Notes: generated from the sequence alone by a model not told the origin. Positions 1 to 8,366 are shown, counted from the first letter of the stretch. The stretch: DNA of 64,000 bases from CAIYRG01 sp964494505 (GCA_964494505.1 CAZBRO010000014.1:1-64000); one strand, 5' to 3'. Translations and numbers: made by a program.

Positions 1-2
1 CG

Positions 3-1403
3 CCGCGGCTGATGGCAGTGTATCGCTCCGGAGAGATGAGCCTCGAACAGCTCATTGCCTTCACGATCTCCGACGATCATGGCGCGCAAGAAGCGGTTTG
101 GTTTGAGCGCCCGTTCTCTGGCCTCTCATCCCAGGATATCCGGCGCCTTCTTACAAGGGCACTCGTTGACGGTGCGGATCGCAGGGCGCGCTTCATAGGT
201 GCCAAAGCCTACGAAGCTGCCGGTGGCGTTATCGTTCGTGACCTCTTCCAATCCGAAAGCGAGGGATATTTCGCGGATAGCCAGCTTCTCGATCAGCTTG
301 TCGCGAAAAGGCTGGGCGTCGAGGCTGACGCGCTGAAAGCCGAGGGGTGGGGTTGGGTCGACGTGGTGCCTGAGGTCGACCACACCCAACTTGTACGGTT
401 TGGGCGAGCGAGGCCCAGGGAGGTCAGCCTTTCCGACGAAGAGGAGGCACAAATCGCGGAGCTCTCCAAGCGGTACGATGAACTCGTCGCGGCGATCGAA
501 GAGGAAGGCGATGAGGAGGCGGCGGAGAAGCTCGACCGTATCACGGAAGAGCTGGATACCCTCCGGGCCAAGAAGGAGGTTTGGCTAGACGAGGACAAGG
601 CCGGTGCCGGCGCGATCCTAAGCCTGGAATATGATGGCAGCTTGAAAGTCATGCGCGGATTGGTCAAGCCGGAACACCGGCAGGCTGTCGATCCCATTTC
701 GCCCCAAGGAGCGAGCCCAAGAGCTGAAGAGAAGCGTACAAATGGCTATTCGGAGTCGCTTCTGGTTGAGCTCTCCGCCCATCGCACGGCGGCCTTGCGG
801 GAAATCCTGGCAGGCAATCCCGTGCAGGCGATGACGGCCCTGCTTCATGTTCTCGTGCTGCGTATCTTCTTCGCAGAGCATTCGGGCAGCTGCATCGAGA
901 TCACGCCCGCTATCACCGATCTCAGGAAGGCTTCCCAAACCGTTGGCGAAAGCAAGGCTGCGCTCGCCTTGGTCGCTCGCCACAATGCCTGGGCCGAGCG
1001 GCTGCCAGAAATCGACCACCTTCGGCTCTGGCTGAACGAACTGCCCTCGGACGACCGGCTCGAACTGCTTGCGTATTGTATCGGCCTGACCATCGATGCG
1101 CTCCACCGGCCGGGCGTTACCAGCCGGAAGGAATCAGCCGACCAGCTCTGCCGAGCCCTCGGTCTCGACATGGCTGACTGGTGGCGTCCTACGCAGGCCG
1201 GATTCTTCGACCGCATTACCAAGGACCAAATCCTGGCAGCAGTCGCAGAGGGCGTCTCGCGCGCGGCCATTCACCCGCTCACCGGCCGCAAGAAAAGCCA
1301 GATCGGCAGCCGCGCGGAAGAACTTCTTGCGCCGACGCGTTGGCTCCCCGAACCGCTTCGGACCCCGATAGCCTCAGAACCGAACCGAGCAGCAGCCGAA
1401 TAA
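3..1403 (+). CDS. ParB/RepB/Spo0J-family partition-like protein, C-terminal part (gene starts before window)
   Basis: The frame is open to the window edge and continues a protein upstream, so the first ATG (12) is internal. The opening residues (RLMAVYRSGEMSLEQLIAFT) match the helical part that follows the ParB nuclease-like and HTH domains in the long ParB proteins of alphaproteobacterial plasmids and ICEs. A segment around DRRARFIGAKAYEAAGG, an acidic coiled-coil-like stretch (residues ~140-190) and a conserved C-terminal domain (SQTVGESKAA, RLELLAYC, GLDMADWWRPT, GFF) follow. In this family the N-terminus binds DNA; the C-terminal domain is uncharacterised. The C-terminal domain is repeated as a decayed fragment at 5150-5616. 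A strong terminator follows at 1421. The family is well supported; a role in partition or conjugation is inferred. Confidence 0.85.
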   Translation, partial: PRLMAVYRSGEMSLEQLIAFTISDDHGAQEAVWFERPFSGLSSQDIRRLLTRALVDGADRRARFIGAKAYEAAGGVIVRDLFQSESEGYFADSQLLDQLVAKRLGVEADALKAEGWGWVDVVPEVDHTQLVRFGRARPREVSLSDEEEAQIAELSKRYDELVAAIEEEGDEEAAEKLDRITEELDTLRAKKEVWLDEDKAGAGAILSLEYDGSLKVMRGLVKPEHRQAVDPISPQGASPRAEEKRTNGYSESLLVELSAHRTAALREILAGNPVQAMTALLHVLVLRIFFAEHSGSCIEITPAITDLRKASQTVGESKAALALVARHNAWAERLPEIDHLRLWLNELPSDDRLELLAYCIGLTIDALHRPGVTSRKESADQLCRALGLDMADWWRPTQAGFFDRITKDQILAAVAEGVSRAAIHPLTGRKKSQIGSRAEELLAPTRWLPEPLRTPIASEPNRAAAE

Positions 1404-1420
1404 CGGAGCACATCAAACTT

Positions 1421-1454
1421 GGGCCGGCACACAATGTGTCGGCCCTCTTTATTT
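1421..1454 (+). terminator. Rho-independent terminator after the ParB-like gene
   Basis: A GGGCCGGCACA / TGTGTCGGCCC stem with a very short loop is followed by CTCTTTATTT. It starts 18 bases after the ParB-like stop codon and separates that gene from the TraD-like gene. Confidence 0.85.
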
Positions 1455-1526
1455 AGGATGAAGCCGCTCAATTGATTTCTCATTTCCACCACCTGACAGC
1501 AATTCTCTCGCGCGTACGTTGAACGT

Positions 1527-2702
1527 ATGCCTCCTGACCCGCGCATCTCGTATTTTGCAACGACCAATTTTCGAAATCAAAACATTCGTTTTGGTATCAA
1601 ACAGGCCGATCGGCTTGGGCATATGCATATCATCGGCAAAACGGGAACCGGTAAATCAACGCTTCTCGAAACGCTCTTCTACCAGGATGTTCGAGCTGGG
1701 CGTGGCTGCGCTCTGATCGATCCTCATGGCGATCTGGCAGCGCATGTCGCCCAACATGTCCCGCTCTGGCGTCGAAGCGACCTCGTCTACGTCAACCTTC
1801 CCGATCCAGCCCAGCCCTATGGCTACAATCCGCTGACCCATGTTTCGCCCGAGCGGCGGAGCCTGGTCGCCTCCGGGATCATGGAACTGTTCGAGAAGCT
1901 CTGGCCCAATGCCTGGGGTCAGCGCATGGAGCACATCCTCCGCAATTCGCTCCTTGCGCTGCTTGATTTTCCCGAGGCCAACTTCGCGGACATTCTCCGC
2001 CTTTACGCAGACAAATCGTTCCGCAACGCCGTGATCGCCAATACCGGCAATGAGCAGGTGCGTACCTTCTGGCGCACCGAATATCCGAAATACACCTACC
2101 GCTATCAAGCCGAAGCGATTGCACCTATTCAGAATAAGGTCGGCGCCTTTCTTGCCGACCGCCGGCTGTATCGCTTCTTCGTGCAATCGGAGCGCCCGCT
2201 GCGCTTTCGGCAGCTCATGGATGAGGGAAAGATTCTCGTCGTCAATCTCGCGAAAGGTCAGATAGGCGCCGACAGCGCTGCCCTTGCCGGCGGGCTCATC
2301 GTCACCTCGCTATCGCTCGCCGCATTCACGCGGGCGTCGCAGGTGGAGAGCGAGCGGCGGCCATTCCATGTCTACGCCGATGAATTCCAGTCCTTTACGA
2401 CGCTCGCCGTCGCCAACATGACGGCGGAGCTACGTAAATACGCGATTGGGCTGGTGCTTTCGCACCAATACCTGCACCAACTTGATCCCCAGGTACGACA
2501 CGCGGTACTTGGCAATGCCGGTACGCTGATCTCTTTCCGATTGGGTGCTGAAGATGCGGCCTATGTTTCGCGCGAGTTTGAGCAACAGTTCTCGACCGAA
2601 GACCTCATTCGTCTTCCGAATTATCGAATCTACCTGCGGTTGATGATCAACGGCGAGCCGTCAAAGCCCTTCAGCGCTACGACGTTACCGACTGGAGTTT
2701 AA
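1527..2702 (+). CDS. VirD4/TraD-like type IV secretion coupling ATPase, soluble form
   Basis: This 391-residue P-loop ATPase of the VirD4/TraG/TraD group has Walker A GKTGTGKST (about residues 37-45), a following ALIDPHGD, the Walker B-like YADEFQSF (about 285) and a glutamine/histidine sensor region (LSHQYLHQL). Such proteins couple DNA to a type IV secretion channel by ATP hydrolysis. Unlike classical coupling proteins it has no N-terminal membrane segments and is shorter than the usual 550-700 residues, so it may be a soluble variant found in integrative elements. No relaxase or mating-pair genes are in the window; the conjugation module looks incomplete. It stands between a terminator and small unrecognised ORFs. 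Confidence 0.82.
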   Translation: MPPDPRISYFATTNFRNQNIRFGIKQADRLGHMHIIGKTGTGKSTLLETLFYQDVRAGRGCALIDPHGDLAAHVAQHVPLWRRSDLVYVNLPDPAQPYGYNPLTHVSPERRSLVASGIMELFEKLWPNAWGQRMEHILRNSLLALLDFPEANFADILRLYADKSFRNAVIANTGNEQVRTFWRTEYPKYTYRYQAEAIAPIQNKVGAFLADRRLYRFFVQSERPLRFRQLMDEGKILVVNLAKGQIGADSAALAGGLIVTSLSLAAFTRASQVESERRPFHVYADEFQSFTTLAVANMTAELRKYAIGLVLSHQYLHQLDPQVRHAVLGNAGTLISFRLGAEDAAYVSREFEQQFSTEDLIRLPNYRIYLRLMINGEPSKPFSATTLPTGV

Positions 2703-2952
2703 TTCTTAGGGGACCCAAAATAAAAAGGAGACCCGGTCAAGTGAGAGCGCGGCGGTCTCCAACCGCCGCGTCACGAAACTGGGATCAGGTCCGGCGCGTG
2801 GCCTGGCTGGCGCTAAACCGCAAGCCGTCAGTCGATTTCAGCGGCTATTGGCAGCGGCACGCTCCAAAGACTGGAATGGCCAATTGATAAAGGTCATTAC
2901 TGCACGCTTGCATTTGGAGAAAATCTTTTGGTTATTCAAGAAAAGGCACCGG

Positions 2953-3123
2953 ATGCCGAATTTCGATCTGCCGCAGAAGTCCCGAAGTGGACTCAATGCC
3001 ATCGAACGCTGGTTTCTCATCGTTCTGGCCTTAATTGTGATCTTCGTCGGTATCACGATAATTGACATCGATTTCGGCTGGACATTCGACTTCCATCGCG
3101 CGGTTGCAGTCCCGATTCGGTAG
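2953..3123 (+). CDS. Small single-pass membrane protein, unrecognised
   Basis: I do not recognise this protein. From the ATG at 2953 it would have 56 residues, with one clear hydrophobic segment (WFLIVLALIVIFVGITII) in the middle. The frame is also open upstream to an ATG at 2848 (91 residues), but that extension is basic and low in similarity to anything I know. It lies just upstream of another small membrane ORF, which may form a pair with it. Support is only the open frame and the membrane segment. Confidence 0.3.
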   Translation: MPNFDLPQKSRSGLNAIERWFLIVLALIVIFVGITIIDIDFGWTFDFHRAVAVPIR

Positions 3124-3132
3124 TGGGTCTGT

Positions 3133-3384
3133 TTGAAATTTTCTCACTTCGGATTAAAGTATGCGCATGTGCGGCTGTTCGGTGCCCTGTCGGCCTTGTT
3201 GATCACCGCGACAATCTTGTCGCTGGTGATCCTTGGCGCTGATTGGCTATTGCCAATTCTCCTGACCCATGGGTTTCCCCGCTGGTTTGTTCCAGCCTGC
3301 AATCTGTTCACCATTTTCGGCTTAATAATCGCAGGCATAAGGAGGCGCCGCTTAAAACTGAAAGGGCTGCTCAACGAACCTTAA
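3133..3384 (+). CDS. Small two-pass membrane protein, unrecognised
   Basis: An open frame of 83 residues starts at TTG with no clear ribosome binding site. It shows two hydrophobic segments (roughly 15-37 and 43-67) and a basic tail (RRRRLKLK). It is 9 bp downstream of the other small membrane ORF. The family is not recognised and a real gene is uncertain. Confidence 0.3.
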   Translation: MKFSHFGLKYAHVRLFGALSALLITATILSLVILGADWLLPILLTHGFPRWFVPACNLFTIFGLIIAGIRRRRLKLKGLLNEP

Positions 3385-3576
3385 GCCGCAATCCCTTTCT
3401 TATACGGCCCACGGTTCGCGGGAGCCTGCTCGCAGGCGATCCGCAAGGTCGTCATTGACCGATATCTGTCCACCAACGAATTCGGCCAACTCCTCAAGCT
3501 CGGAAGCTACGCGCTCGTGATTGAAAGGCTGGCGGACGAAACGGTGCGGCACGCACGAGTGCCTCAAAAAGACTAA
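3385..3576 (+). pseudogene. Orphan coding-like fragment without a start
   Basis: Directly after the stop at 3382-3384 the same frame runs open for 63 codons and reads like protein (IRKVVIDRYLSTNEFGQLLK, then LVIERLADETVRHARV). It has no obvious start codon or ribosome binding site, so it could be the tail of a deleted gene. No family is recognised. Confidence 0.2.
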
Positions 3577-3911
3577 ACAGCCCGTACCACCCAGTTCGCC
3601 AGCGGATAAGTCGCGTATTCTACGTAATCGGTCTGAACTGAATGAAGAAGGGCGGTCGTGTTGCAGATAGGCCGCGACACGATGACGATCGGTTCACGTT
3701 AGTAGGTGCTGCGGAACACTGAGAGTCGTACTGCCACGCTCGTGGTTTGCTGAAACGGGAGGTGGGAAAGTTCCGTATGCGCCTTTACAAAATTCTTACG
3801 AACAGAGACCTTAGGCATGTGATACGGAGCTTTCGTCGCGGAAGGTTTGACCCTCGCGACAGTTTAAACGCGCCCCGCTCAGCGCGGGGTTTCTCTTTTC
3901 GAAGACGTCCG
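3577..3911. other. Non-coding stretch with a terminator at its end
   Basis: I see no supported gene in this 335-bp stretch. Its only clear element is the terminator hairpin at 3873-3899. A frame from 3747 is open into the HTH gene but its first 55 codons are basic and unlike the HTH family. Confidence 0.5.
3873..3899 (+). terminator. Rho-independent terminator
   Basis: The stem CCCCGC / GCGGGG with loop TCAGC is followed by TTTCTCTTTT. It ends 12 bases before the ATG of the HTH gene, so that gene must use a promoter inside or after the hairpin, or attenuation is possible. Confidence 0.75.
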
Positions 3912-4136
3912 ATGACACCTGATGACTTGCGTGCCTGGCGAGAGGAAGCCGGATTAAGTCAAGAGGGGCTCGCTCATCTGTTAGGAGTATCGAGCCCTAC
4001 TATTGCGGAGTGGGAAGAAGGGCTCGTTCCGATCCCGAAATGGTTGACTCTCGCTCTTATAGGCTGGAGGGCTTCTCACACTGGCAAGAGTTCAAAGACG
4101 AAAAAGGGCGGTCCCTTCGGCAGTTCCCATATCTGA
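3912..4136 (+). CDS. Small helix-turn-helix (XRE-like) DNA-binding protein
   Basis: From the ATG at 3912 this encodes 74 residues. The N-terminal part (LRAWREEAGLSQEGLAHLLG, then VSSPTIAEWEEGL) has the spacing of an XRE/Cro helix-turn-helix. The C-terminal ~20 residues are basic and disordered-looking. Earlier in-frame starts (3747) would read through the terminator hairpin and give an unrelated N-terminus, so 3912 is preferred. It precedes the first antitoxin-like gene and could regulate nearby mobile-element genes; its target is unknown. Confidence 0.6.
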   Translation: MTPDDLRAWREEAGLSQEGLAHLLGVSSPTIAEWEEGLVPIPKWLTLALIGWRASHTGKSSKTKKGGPFGSSHI

Positions 4137-4248
4137 CGGGCATAAGGCGTTGCCATAGGCCCATCACCAGCGAACCTCCAGCTGCGGAGAATTGGCCGAG
4201 CGCAGCCGCGGGGTTCCCCGCCATGGCAGCGATGTCGTATCGTGAGGA

Positions 4249-4449
4249 ATGGCCAAAACGCCCAAGACTCCCAAGCGAGCTTCCGGCACGTACACCATTG
4301 GACGAGAAGCTTTCGCGAAAATCAGTGCCGTCGAGAGTATCAAGCCCAATCGCCGCATGGCCGAAGATTTCAAGGAATTCGAGCGGCAGGGCCTGTCTCC
4401 GGCGGAGTGTTCGCGGGAACTCGGGCGCAAGTACGGCGTCAATCACTAG
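4249..4449 (+). CDS. Fic-antitoxin-like small protein, orphan copy
   Basis: This 66-residue protein is a clear paralogue of the one at 5624-5827: both share TYTIG/TFTLG, a KIS-x-VE-x-IKP core, a charged helix and RQGLSPAE..RELGRKYG. In the second copy the gene sits just upstream of a Fic gene, so both are probably Fic antitoxins. The core E-x-I-K-P resembles the inhibitory helix of VbhA-type antitoxins (S/T-x-x-x-E-G), but the Ser/Thr position is Ile and the Gly is Ser here. Only a vestige of a Fic gene remains downstream, so this copy is an orphan. Confidence 0.6.
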   Translation: MAKTPKTPKRASGTYTIGREAFAKISAVESIKPNRRMAEDFKEFERQGLSPAECSRELGRKYGVNH

Positions 4450-4450
4450 G

Positions 4451-4486
4451 GTGCGCCGTATTTACGACGCGGCAGCGCGGCCTTGA
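4451..4486 (+). pseudogene. Possible vestige of a Fic gene start
   Basis: Immediately after the orphan antitoxin, 11 codons read VRRIYDAAARP and then stop. The intact Fic gene begins MYDAIADP at the same position relative to its antitoxin (gap 9 bp there, 1 bp here). The match is short, so this is suggestive only. Confidence 0.3.
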
Positions 4487-4977
4487 AGCCCAAACGCGAC
4501 AAGCAAAAACGCCGCGACCGTCTTGGATTTGAGAACCTCAGCGCCCCTAGCACTCATCGTCGCCCCCGTTCGGGAGATGCCGATCACTGAGGTCCCGAGG
4601 GACCCCTATCATGGCCGACATTAGAACCGGCACGACACTCGGGCGAAGGGAGGCAAGTCCGCGGCATGAGCATGTCCGACGAAGTCGGCGCAGCCCGCAA
4701 CTGGATGCGGACATGCGAGACTTTAGCCGCCAGGTGGGGCAGATCGTGCGGCGCAAATTGAGGACACGTACGGTCTAGGACAAGCAGCAGTAAATCGGAT
4801 AGCCAAAGCCTAGCAGGTCGAGCCCCTGCCTAAGCAGCAACCTCTCGTCAGAATGGTTAATTCCCACATCGTTATTGTTGCGTAGCGCCCGCTGATAGCA
4901 AAGGCTCTATTTACCCAAAAATTCAGTAAATCTATTTTTATACGCTACGTTCAGGGGCCTCAGCCGCTGGCGGGCGG
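4487..4977. other. Gene-poor stretch
   Basis: No known gene is recognised in these 491 bp. An open frame at 4611-4778 (55 residues, very arginine-rich, ATG start, weak upstream purines) is the only candidate and may be chance. The rest is probably decayed mobile-element sequence between two copies of the ParB/antitoxin arrangement. Confidence 0.4.
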
Positions 4978-5149
4978 TTGACCTGGCGTAGATGCGTTGG
5001 GGGAACGCACATGACGCCGAGGGCACTGATCCATAAAGGCATTGTGTCGGCCCTAATAGTGCCGAGCCTGAGACCGACGCAATCGCCGACACGCTCACTT
5101 TCGCGGCTGACTGAGCCATTGTGTCGTTTCCCTTTCGAAAGCCCGACAC

Positions 5150-5616
5150 CCTCCGGTGCATTGCGGGCGGTTCTCGCAAGCCAACCGCAACACGCTCTCG
5201 TTGCCCTTCTTTATGCGCTTATAAGACGCTTCCAAGAGACCGAGGCAAGTTGCATCGAAATCGTCGCAACGGTCGCTGATCTCACAAAGTCCTCGCAGAC
5301 CGTAGGTGAGAGCAAGGCCGCCGCCGTGATTCTGGAAAGGCGCGATCGGTGGGGCGAACGGTTGCCCGACCGACAGAATCTGTGGGATTGGCTTGTATCG
5401 CTCGATGTGACCGACCGCCTAGAACTTCTGGCCTTCTGCACAGCGATGTCGATCGACGCCGTTCACCGGCCATGGAGAGAGGGCGTGCGCCAGGCAGAGG
5501 CGGATGTCCTTGCTCGCGCTCTTTGCCTCGATATGGCGGAGTGGTGGAAACCGACCCGCTCCGGGTTTTTCGCCCATCTGCTTTGCGTTCGCCACGAGAT
5601 TCGCAGCGTGGTATAA
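5150..5616 (+). pseudogene. ParB-like C-terminal domain remnant
   Basis: The frame reads GALRAVLASQPQHALVALLY, then SCIEIVATVADLTKSSQTVG, RLELLAFC, LCLDMAEWWKPT and GFF, matching the C-terminal domain of the ParB-like protein at 3-1403 residue by residue. The N-terminal ~400 residues are missing, and the match stops at GFF where the intact protein continues with about 50 more residues. The open frame extends upstream to a TTG at 4978 but that part does not match. It is a truncated paralogue whose end lies 8 bp before the second antitoxin gene. Confidence 0.7.
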
Positions 5617-5623
5617 TTGAGGT

Positions 5624-5827
5624 ATGAGCAAGGCCACGACCAGACCTCCCAAGCGACTCGCCGGTACATTCACCCTGGGGCGTGCCCGCTTCGGAAAAAT
5701 CAGCGAAGTCGAGGGCATAAAGCCGAGCCGTAAAATGGACGAAGAGTTCCGGCAATTCGATAGGCAGGGCCTCTCGCCGGCGGAGCGCCGCCGTGAACTC
5801 GCTCGCAAATACGGCGGCAAATCTTAG
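5624..5827 (+). CDS. Fic-partner antitoxin-like small protein
   Basis: This 67-residue protein precedes the Fic gene by 9 bp and is the paralogue of 4249-4449. The core KISEVEGIKPSR resembles the inhibitory alpha-helix of class I Fic antitoxins such as VbhA (motif S/T-x-x-x-E-G followed by hydrophobic-x-P): the E-G and P positions are present but the Ser/Thr four residues before Glu is Ile. In class I systems this helix blocks the gamma-phosphate position of ATP in the Fic pocket. The role as antitoxin is inferred from size, position and motif; no toxicity can be read from sequence. Confidence 0.65.
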   Translation: MSKATTRPPKRLAGTFTLGRARFGKISEVEGIKPSRKMDEEFRQFDRQGLSPAERRRELARKYGGKS

Positions 5828-5836
5828 CCATCTCCC

Positions 5837-6412
5837 ATGTATGACGCGATAGCAGACCCGTACTGCTATGAAAGCACCACGGTTCTGAAGAATATTCCCG
5901 ACCTGCGCGACCAAGCGGCGCTCGACGAATTCGAGACCGCCCTCGCCGTCCAACGCGCAGACGAACCGCTTCCTGTGGGACGCTTCGGCGTAACCCACTA
6001 CCAGGCCATCCATCATCACCTCTTTCAGGACACGTACACCTGGGCCGGGAAATTCCGCACGGTACGCATCTCGAAGGACGGAAGCGCCTTCTGTTACCCC
6101 GAGAACATCGCACAAGAGATGAAACGGGTTTTCGGCGGGCTCAAGGAACGGAAATATCTGCGGGGTCTTTCGCGCGAAGCATTCGCTTCCGAAGCTGCCG
6201 CGTTTCTATCGACCCTGAATGCCATTCACCCCTTTCGCGAGGGTAACGGGCGGACACAGACGGTTTTCGTGACCCTCCTTGCCAACCGCGCCGGGCACCC
6301 GCTCGATCTTTCGAAGCTTGAACCAGAAGCATTCCTCGCCGCCATGGTGGCGAGCTTCAAAGGCAATGACGTCCCGCTTGAGCGGCAGTTCCTCCGGCTC
6401 GCGGCGAGCTAG
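5837..6412 (+). CDS. Fic family protein (probable AMP-transferase toxin) with altered active-site motif
   Basis: This 191-residue, single-domain Fic protein has the flap-like region TYTWAGKFRTVRISK and the active-site loop HPFREGNGRTQT. Fic enzymes transfer AMP (or another phosphate-containing group) from a nucleotide to target hydroxyls; class I toxins modify DNA gyrase or topoisomerase IV. The catalytic His, the acidic residue and the GNGR anion hole are present. The canonical motif ends GNGR-x-x-R; here the last Arg is Thr. That Arg normally contacts the nucleotide phosphates, so activity may be weakened or the substrate changed. It is in tandem with the antitoxin-like gene (9 bp gap), as in type II toxin-antitoxin pairs. 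Confidence 0.85.
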   Translation: MYDAIADPYCYESTTVLKNIPDLRDQAALDEFETALAVQRADEPLPVGRFGVTHYQAIHHHLFQDTYTWAGKFRTVRISKDGSAFCYPENIAQEMKRVFGGLKERKYLRGLSREAFASEAAAFLSTLNAIHPFREGNGRTQTVFVTLLANRAGHPLDLSKLEPEAFLAAMVASFKGNDVPLERQFLRLAAS

Positions 6413-6631
6413 GGCAGGTTCCGTTCAGGGTTTGAGTGATGAGCGATGGAACCGAGCGCTTCCCCGGTCGGTCTTCTGCCGGCAAACCTCAGAGATTCCG
6501 GGCACGTCCGTCATGGGTTTACGGGTTTGGCTTCATGGCCCAGGTATGCTACGCCCCTGCCCCCGAAGGCAAATCCCCCTTGGAGACACTGGCGAGACAC
6601 GGGTAGGGTTGGTATAGCGTAAGTCCTTGAT

Positions 6632-6708
6632 GCACCGGTAGCTCAGCTGGATAGAGCACCAGACTACGAATCTGGGGGTCGTGGGTTCGAATCCTGCCCG
6701 GTGCGCCA
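6632..6708 (+). tRNA. tRNA-Arg (anticodon ACG)
   Basis: The 77-nt sequence folds as a full cloverleaf: acceptor GCACCGG / CCGGTGC, D-arm GCTC..GAGC, anticodon stem CCAGA / TCTGG around loop CTACGAA (anticodon ACG), T-arm with GTTCGAAT, discriminator G and encoded CCA. Its 3' 46 bp are the attachment site of the element that follows. Confidence 0.97.
6663..6708 (+). other. attL: 3' 46 bp of tRNA-Arg
   Basis: These 46 bases, from within the anticodon stem to the terminal CCA, are repeated exactly at 19445-19490. Bases on both sides of the two copies differ. This is the pattern left by a tyrosine integrase inserting into the 3' end of a tRNA gene and restoring it. Confidence 0.93.
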
Positions 6709-6773
6709 ATTTCTGATATCAATTCAGGTACTTACGTTCATCATGAAGTGCGATCCGCTAGCCTCTTGATTCT

Positions 6774-6792
6774 GCGGACCCATAGCGGACCC
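6774..6792 (+). repeat. GCGGACCC repeats, left end of element
   Basis: Two direct copies of GCGGACCC (6774-6781 and 6785-6792) lie 66-84 bp inside attL. Four more copies occur near attR in both orientations. Candidate integrase arm-type or excisionase sites. Confidence 0.55.
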
Positions 6793-6952
6793 CACAGGCG
6801 CGATTATCCAGTGCGTCGCTCAGCGGGCGGCGGAGATTGATGCATCGCCCCCCGGTAGGTGGGGAGCGGCGGGCTCTTTCAGGCCGCGCCCGGGTTACCC
6901 CCTCGCGGAATTTTTGCAAAATTTTGCCCGCCGTTTTCGCTCAGCGAATAAA

Positions 6953-6985
6953 GCGAACAATGTTCGCTCGCGTTCGTGTTCGCGC
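6953..6985. repeat. Iteron-like cluster 1 (CGAACA/TGTTCG)
   Basis: CGAACA at 6954 and TGTTCG at 6961 form a palindrome (GCGAACAATGTTCGC), followed by another TGTTCG at 6977. The same hexamer makes up the larger clusters at 8481-8590 and 15801-15898. Confidence 0.55.
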
Positions 6986-7125
6986 CTAACCAATTTTCAA
7001 ACATGGGGTTTCGCTTCTCTAACACCGTCAGACAAATAGTTTTGCTTTCCCGTCGGGGTCGAGCGCGTAAATTCCCGTAGCGTCCGTCCTGCCGATCTTG
7101 GCATTGTCGGCTCAGTCTCAGGTAA

Positions 7126-7312
7126 CGGGGGGCTGGCAAGGGCATTGGGGCGGACCAGGAACACGACGACGGCGTGGGCACAGAGGCAGCGGCGGATGCC
7201 TGGGTGCACACTGATTCCATCCTGAGTTTTGGTCCGCACATCTCGTTTGCAGGTAAGGAAGCTAGGGAGCGTCCGCGCATCCCACTTGCAGGTCATAAAA
7301 AGTACGCACAAA
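7126..7312 (+). pseudogene. Decayed copy of the HTH-like gene at 8840-9193
   Basis: The DNA GGGGCTGGCAAGGGCATTGG and the following ~170 bp align with 8905-9120 (GGGGCTGGCCGGTGCGCTGG onward), with shared blocks such as GGGGCGG-CCAGGA-CACG and GCAGGTC, but with indels and stops. As in the intact copy, an iteron-like cluster lies upstream. The rest of 6793-7442 shows no gene. Confidence 0.5.
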
Positions 7313-7442
7313 CGTCAACAAGATTGCCATTAATTGGGACGCAACTCGACCTTTTGTCCTAGGGGAACCCTCGGCATCGGCGTAGCGTTCACGCGGGGGT
7401 AACGCTATGCCGGATTTGGGTCCGGAAATCGGGAGCAATAAA

Positions 7443-8366
7443 GTGAATATTCGAGCAGTTACCCGCCATGCTCCACTGCAATTCATCAGTGCCGCTACGG
7501 CAGTTGTTGCAACGTCCGTTTCGATCTTCACGCCCCAACCAGCTCAGGCCGGATTGGTGGATTGCCGCCTCGTAGGACCACACAAATTTGTATTCAACGA
7601 GGGCGATCCTGCTTTTAAGGAAACGTTTGTCTGCGACAACATTGCGACTACCAAACCTAACAAGAAGAATCCAAACCCGCCGCGCCCCGCCGTTGACGTC
7701 GAAGCCATCATAAGTGCTCCCGGAAGCTTCAATGGCCGTCCGGGTGATAATGACAGTCCTACGATCAACCACTTTGTGCAAACGTCAGCGCCAAACATTG
7801 GCTATTCGATAATAAGCGGCAATCAGCAAATGAAGATTACGTTTCAGGTCGATCCTCGCTTGGATGGCCCGGAACCACCGCCACTCGATAGCGGGCTTAC
7901 GACGTTTAGTATTCAAATCAATTCCAAGCTGGACGGCACCGCCTTTTGGTCGAATCCAGCGGATTTCCTCAAGACATTTTCCTACAAGGTGAACGATGTT
8001 TCGCTTCCGCTGCGTGCTCAAGGAATTGGGGACAACGTGCTGGAGGGTAGCGGCGGGACGGGCACGTTCACGATAACCAACCCGGGAGCGGATGGCAAAA
8101 TAACAGCCATCAACGTCACCCAAGGGAAAACTCAGGGGGATAAGACCGATATTCCGACGCGTGGTGCTTTGTCCGGAAGCTGCACAGTCGGTCAGATTCT
8201 TCCATTCGGTGGGACATGCACCGTGGCATTCGCCTTCACGACTGGTGCTCTCGATATCGGTCATGATCAAGGGGCAACTCCCTTTTCACTCGACTTTAGC
8301 CTTGATGACGGCCGTACAGCAAAAGCGCGCAGCGAAATTGTTTGTAAGAGACAAACCGATTGCTGA
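7443..8366 (+). CDS. Exported protein whose PEP-CTERM-like tail is out of frame
   Basis: The preferred start is GTG 7443, after a GGGAG-like site; ATG 7407 is in frame upstream. A signal peptide (positive start, hydrophobic core, cleavage near PAQA-GLV) precedes ~290 residues rich in Gly, Asn, Asp and Thr with beta-sandwich character and cysteines near both ends. I recognise no catalytic motif. The frame ends CKRQTDC at 8366, but the +1 frame there encodes AEPSGLAIISSGFLAF followed by KRRRRF, a typical PEP-CTERM sorting tail (EP motif, membrane segment, basic end). One indel would join them. PEP-CTERM tails direct exported proteins to an exosortase. The shift could be a mutation, phase variation or sequencing error. 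Confidence 0.7.
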   Translation: MNIRAVTRHAPLQFISAATAVVATSVSIFTPQPAQAGLVDCRLVGPHKFVFNEGDPAFKETFVCDNIATTKPNKKNPNPPRPAVDVEAIISAPGSFNGRPGDNDSPTINHFVQTSAPNIGYSIISGNQQMKITFQVDPRLDGPEPPPLDSGLTTFSIQINSKLDGTAFWSNPADFLKTFSYKVNDVSLPLRAQGIGDNVLEGSGGTGTFTITNPGADGKITAINVTQGKTQGDKTDIPTRGALSGSCTVGQILPFGGTCTVAFAFTTGALDIGHDQGATPFSLDFSLDDGRTAKARSEIVCKRQTDC

